Shown here: positions 60,452 through 64,000 of the stretch, piece by piece | Layout of the letters: each line of letters begins with the position of its first letter | Position numbering within the stretch: the first letter of the stretch is position 1 | Source: Haematococcus lacustris | Lineage: Eukaryota > Chlorophyta > Chlorophyceae > Chlamydomonadales > Haematococcaceae | Direction of reading: 5' to 3' | Assembly (NCBI GenBank): GCA_030144725.1 | Contig: JASKMD010000025.1 | Location: forward strand, 6,435,208-6,499,207 | DNA length: 64,000 bases | Notes under the pieces: generated by a model | Databases searched by the model: none | Seen by the model: only the letters and a program-made list of their open reading frames with translations | What the model was told of the DNA's origin: nothing | Program-made: the position numbers and the translations under genes

Positions 60452-62465
60452 CTACTGACCTTGCTCTTGTGGCGGCGGGTAGCGTTGACTGCCATCTGGC
60501 CCCAGGCTGAATGACATGGGCCCAGCGCCCCCGTCACCCACGACATAACTCAGGGCATGACCTTGCCTGCTACGGTCTTTGCCCTTGCTTGGTGGTGGTG
60601 GTGGTGGTTCTGCTGCTGCTGCTGCTGCTGCTGCCCCTGATCCCTCCCTGCCAGCATCCTGTGTCTCCCATAAGCCAGCTGCATCACCTTTAATGTCAGC
60701 AGCTGCTCCACACCCCTCCCCGCTGCCTGCCCTCGCCACCGCCTTCCTCCCCACCTGGCCCACACCGCCTCCCAACACCCTTCTGCCTTCACCCCGTCCA
60801 GCCCAACCACCAGCCTGTCGGCCTTGGCCACCCTCTTGGTCACCCTGGGATAGGCGGTGAACCCCGCTACCCACCCCTCCGGCGCCAGGATTTGAACCCA
60901 GGCTCATCAGCTGCCCCCCTTCCACCCCTCCTGGCCCACAATCGACTCCTTCATCACGCTCCCAGCTGCCTGGCTGGCCTGGTTGTGCCCAGCCCCTCAC
61001 CCCAATGGTTCCCAGCTCTCCCTGGGCCCCATCAGCTTCACCTAACCAGCCTGGGCAGTGTGCTGACTGCTCCTCTGAGGGTTTGGGAAGGTGGGTGGAC
61101 AGCAGGGCAGAAGCCTGGGCTGCTGCTCTTCCAGCAGCCACTCCAGCTAGTGCCGCCCACAGGAGGTGCGTCAGGGCAGGAGGAGGGGAGGGAGGGAGGA
61201 GGGGTGCAACATGCTGCCCCAGGGGCATGGCCAAGGGCAAGCCTAGGGATGCTGCTGGTGCAGGTGGGGGGTGGGGCGGGTTCCCACCGGCATTTGAGTA
61301 GTGGGTGGGTGATGGTGCCGGCTGGCTGCCTGCTGAAGAGGTCAGTGGAGGGACTGGGAGAGAAGGGAGGTGAGGGGCCAGGGGCACGTGGCCTGACATG
61401 GGGCTCGGAGGGAAGGCAGCGGGCAGCATGGGGTAGGGCCATGGTGCATGAGGAGCTGGGGCGCAGCTGGCCAGCAGGTGGGCTGCCAGGTCCGCCGTGT
61501 GAAAGGGAGTAGGGCCATGTCCGAGCGGGTGCAGTGGGTGGGATGAGAACCAAGGGGAGGGTGGAAGGGGCGGGAGTGTGGGAGCAGTGGGGTGGGATGG
61601 GGTGGCGTGGAGGCTGGGTGGGAGGAGGGACTTCATCATTGCTTCCAGGTGGGGTGGCAGCTGGGCGTCTCCCCACGCCTTGGCCAGCATCAGGGCAGTC
61701 ATCAGGGCTGGCACCGAGCTGGGCGCAGGGGCTGCCCCACAGCCCAGCTGGCCAGCTTCCCCGAGCGCATGCATGACAGGGCCAGGGGCAGCCACTCCGC
61801 CCACCTGCTGCTCAGTGGGCATCAGGAGAGGCTGGAGAGGGGGCAGGCAGGCTGTCAGGTGGGGTGCAAGGGGGTGGTAGCTGCCGAGCAGGTGTGATGG
61901 GGGAGGGCATTCAGGGGTCCAGCTACGGGTCAGCTGGTCAGGCCAGTAGAGTACAGGGCTGTCAGTGCTGGCTGGCTGGCGGGCTGGTCCAGGGCCAGGT
62001 TGTCCGGCTAGTGCTGCTGCTGCTGGGGAACAGGGCGCCGAGTGAACACCCGCCAGCAGTGAGCAGGCAGGGGGCAGGGAGGGAGGCCCTGCAGCTGGGC
62101 TTGCCCCTCCCCTGCCGCCACCACTTTGTGGCCGCTCCCACCCCAACGCCTGGCCCTCCTTGTCACCTGCTCCCTCTACCCACTCCTCCACTGGCCTCTC
62201 AGCATGATGCTGACGCCCAACACCTGGCCGACCCCCCTGTGCGTCACACCCACCCTTGTACATCACACCCTCACCAGCTTCATCACAGCTTCCACCTCTC
62301 GCGCTGAGGCAACTAGGCATGGCTGACTGCCCAGTATCACCCCAGTTGCTTGCAGCAAGGGAGGATGGTGTGACTGAGGCAAGGGTGGGCTGCACAGGAC
62401 CTGAGCTGTTGCAGAGGAAGTTGTCAGCCAGCTCACAGGCAACGACCAGCAGCTCAAGGCTGCAA

Positions 62466-62526
<61 letters not shown>

Positions 62527-62611
62527 ACAGCAGCAGCGTAATGCCGGCTGTGGACACCCATGAGCCCCGCACCCCATGAGGCCCAATGTGCCATGAGGGC
62601 CAGGGCCACAT
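60452..62611 (-). CDS. Pro/Ala/Gly-rich disordered protein, probable host gene part
   Basis: Open for about 720 codons. The first ~50 codons (antisense of the CAG repeat, giving poly-Leu) are probably not coding; the convincing part is roughly 60452-62200. It contains one ordered-looking helix (VPALMTALMLAKAW, then LPPHLEAMMKSLLPPSL), long Pro/His/Leu-rich and Ala-rich stretches, and a Pro-Ser-Lys-rich end (EPPPPPPSKGKDRSRQG) before the stop. G/C-ending codons and composition fit a green-algal regulatory or scaffold protein. The plus strand is also open in places, so the call is moderate. Function unknown. Confidence 0.4.
62415..62577 (+). CDS. Candidate exon with poly-Gln (CAG)n
   Basis: After an acceptor-like GCTGTTGCAG a plus frame reads EVVSQLTGNDQQLKAAR and then a run of Gln, ending RNAGCGHP-stop. 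The helical lead-in followed by CAG-coded Gln is typical of real chlorophyte proteins. It overlaps the poorly supported start of the minus-strand ORF, so at least one of the two is wrong at this spot. Confidence 0.35.
62468..62540. repeat. (CAG)n / (CAA)n microsatellite
   Basis: About 24 CAG/CAA triplets with few interruptions. Confidence 0.97.
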
Positions 62612-64000
62612 GGGGACTTATCGCATGCATCAGCTCGGCCGCACTTTTTGTTTCATTGTGAGACATACGGCAGCAGGACAGGCGTATCTCACATCATTAG
62701 GGTTTGCATGTCTCGTTGCACATTTTCATGTCCTAGGAATTTTACTTTCATGGGAACACAGAGGTGACCCAGGAGCAGCAGCAGCTTTGGCACTGACTCA
62801 GGATCACTCTGTCCCTGCATCCTGCCACTGGTGCATTGATGCAGCATGGTGGCAGTGGTTGTGTCCATGCTGCAGTGTTGCGCTGGGCAACAGTCGGAAG
62901 TTATGGGATATTAGCTTCAGTGGGTGCGTGGGCTGTGCAACTGGAGTAAACCCATGCACGCATGCACACCATAAGGCAGGGTGAGACAGTGTGGAAAGAC
63001 ACGAGTTACATTTAGGTACACTATGGGGTTTTGTGACCCTATGCAGGCACTGACAGGGCAACTCACCTGGATGCTGCTCCATGCCGATCAGTGAACGGCG
63101 GTGTGCCTCCTTTTGTAGAGGCGGCTGGCCAGTGGTCACTGTGCCTTGGCATAGGTGTGGAGGGCGGGTCCTCCTGAACACATGCAAGCAACATCGGGGT
63201 CAGCATATCAGGTGCAGGTTTTCATGACAAACCATGATAACGGGACCAAGTCCATCGCAGAGTCGCGCTGCTTGTAATAGGAGGAGGGCACCTGCTTCGG
63301 ATCGGGCGACGGGCTACTCGCCCAGATGCGCGATGCAGCTCTCCAGTGTGGATTATCAATCCTGAGCACGACGACAGCAATTGGAGCGGCTGTGTGAGCA
63401 GCCCAGCACGTCGAGCGATCCTGTGAGTAGCACGGGTTTCCATCCCTCTGCACTTTTTCTGTGCGCTTTTTCAGCCCGATCTTTTTCGCCAATACTAATA
63501 GCGGAATGCCCCCCTGAGCTGATGGTGATGCAATGCTACCCCAATCCTACCTCTCAGAGAACGCCCGCACCAAATTGCGTTGGTCGAGGCGCTTGAGTTA
63601 CGAGAGCATCGTTTGCTGTGTGGCCCGGATGGGCGAACGGGCATATGGAATCGCCGTTCAGCTTCCCGGGCATGCGTGCGGCCGGTAGACGTGTTTACTG
63701 AACCCCAGCTAACTTCTGCCTTACACTTCTAGCTTGCATTCATGCCCTCAACTCATCGCAACCGCATATAAGCTCAGGAGGCCACCATCTCTCAACTCCG
63801 TACTCACCTAGCAGGACCCAGGCTAAATAAATGAGCAGGGGGCAGAACCACTATCACGGTCTACAAACTCCTGGATAGGGCAACCCCCCACTTCAACCCA
63901 CACCTTCTGACAAACCGCTGGATGCTGTCCCATCATGACCAGTAAACCAGCAAAACCCCTGGATGCTGTCCCAACCACTTGCAGCCCCAGCTCGCCCTAC
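62612..64000. other. Unassigned right end
   Basis: No gene supported. Minor signs are a TATA-like CATATAAG at about 63764 followed by pyrimidine-rich sequence (possible plus-strand promoter for something beyond the window), and CTGGATGCTGTCCCA repeated twice at about 63918 and 63960. Confidence 0.35.

Overview
This window looks like nuclear DNA of a green alga, most likely a chlorophycean (Chlamydomonas/Volvox-type) species. The grounds are moderately high GC, GTGAG...GCAG introns, CAG/CTG-coded homopolymer tracts, chromovirus-type gypsy elements, and above all two very large non-LTR retrotransposons with both an APE and a restriction-like endonuclease, the Dualen/RandI architecture first described in Chlamydomonas. 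There are no bacterial operons, rRNA, tRNA or CRISPR. Two 500-N assembly gaps (38738-38 kb region and 59788) interrupt it. Most of the window is transposon inside transposon, with only a few candidate host genes.

Layout. 1-515: satellite built from two GTAC-centred palindromes. 644-20650 (minus): one gypsy chromovirus (copy A: 5' LTR, gag, stop, pol) split inside its reverse transcriptase by a 15.3-kb LINE (copy 1) flanked by a perfect 13-bp target duplication. The LINE carries one intact 3,570-codon ORF and a 4.3-kb foreign block in its 3' UTR. 20651-28300: sparse DNA with a Cys-rich ORF, a coiled-coil ORF, a two-exon gene with tandem HNH-type modules, a disordered host-like protein, and a local duplication in which one copy holds a 163-bp hAT-type MITE. 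28315-32518 (minus): a second gypsy (copy D) interrupted by a GA-rich hairpin MITE and a 2.2-kb element with 16-18 bp terminal inverted repeats and a small spliced gene. 32519-38737 (plus): near full-length gypsy copy C with a pol frameshift. 39238-45472 (minus): two head-to-tail copies of an element coding for Gag, protease, a membrane segment and a methyltransferase-like domain but no reverse transcriptase. 45473-46970: decayed LINE tail. 47136-47954: pure (GGGGCT)n. 47989-59787 (minus): LINE copy 2, with one nonsense codon. 60288-64000: host-like low-complexity coding sequence.

The most unusual system is the LINE pair. In each, an N-terminal membrane-anchored protein of 38-residue repeats ends in a 2A ribosome-skipping motif. 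The motif is followed by two Josephin-like cysteine-protease modules, then a linker with a PCNA-box-like motif, APE endonuclease, reverse transcriptase, PHD finger, RNase H, CCHC finger and restriction-like endonuclease. Both copies end in the same RNA-type stem-loop, with one compensatory base pair, followed by a TTC tail. The gypsy copies add two further shared oddities: gag and pol in one frame separated by different stop codons in an identical downstream context, and a tRNA T-arm-like hairpin inside the LTRs.
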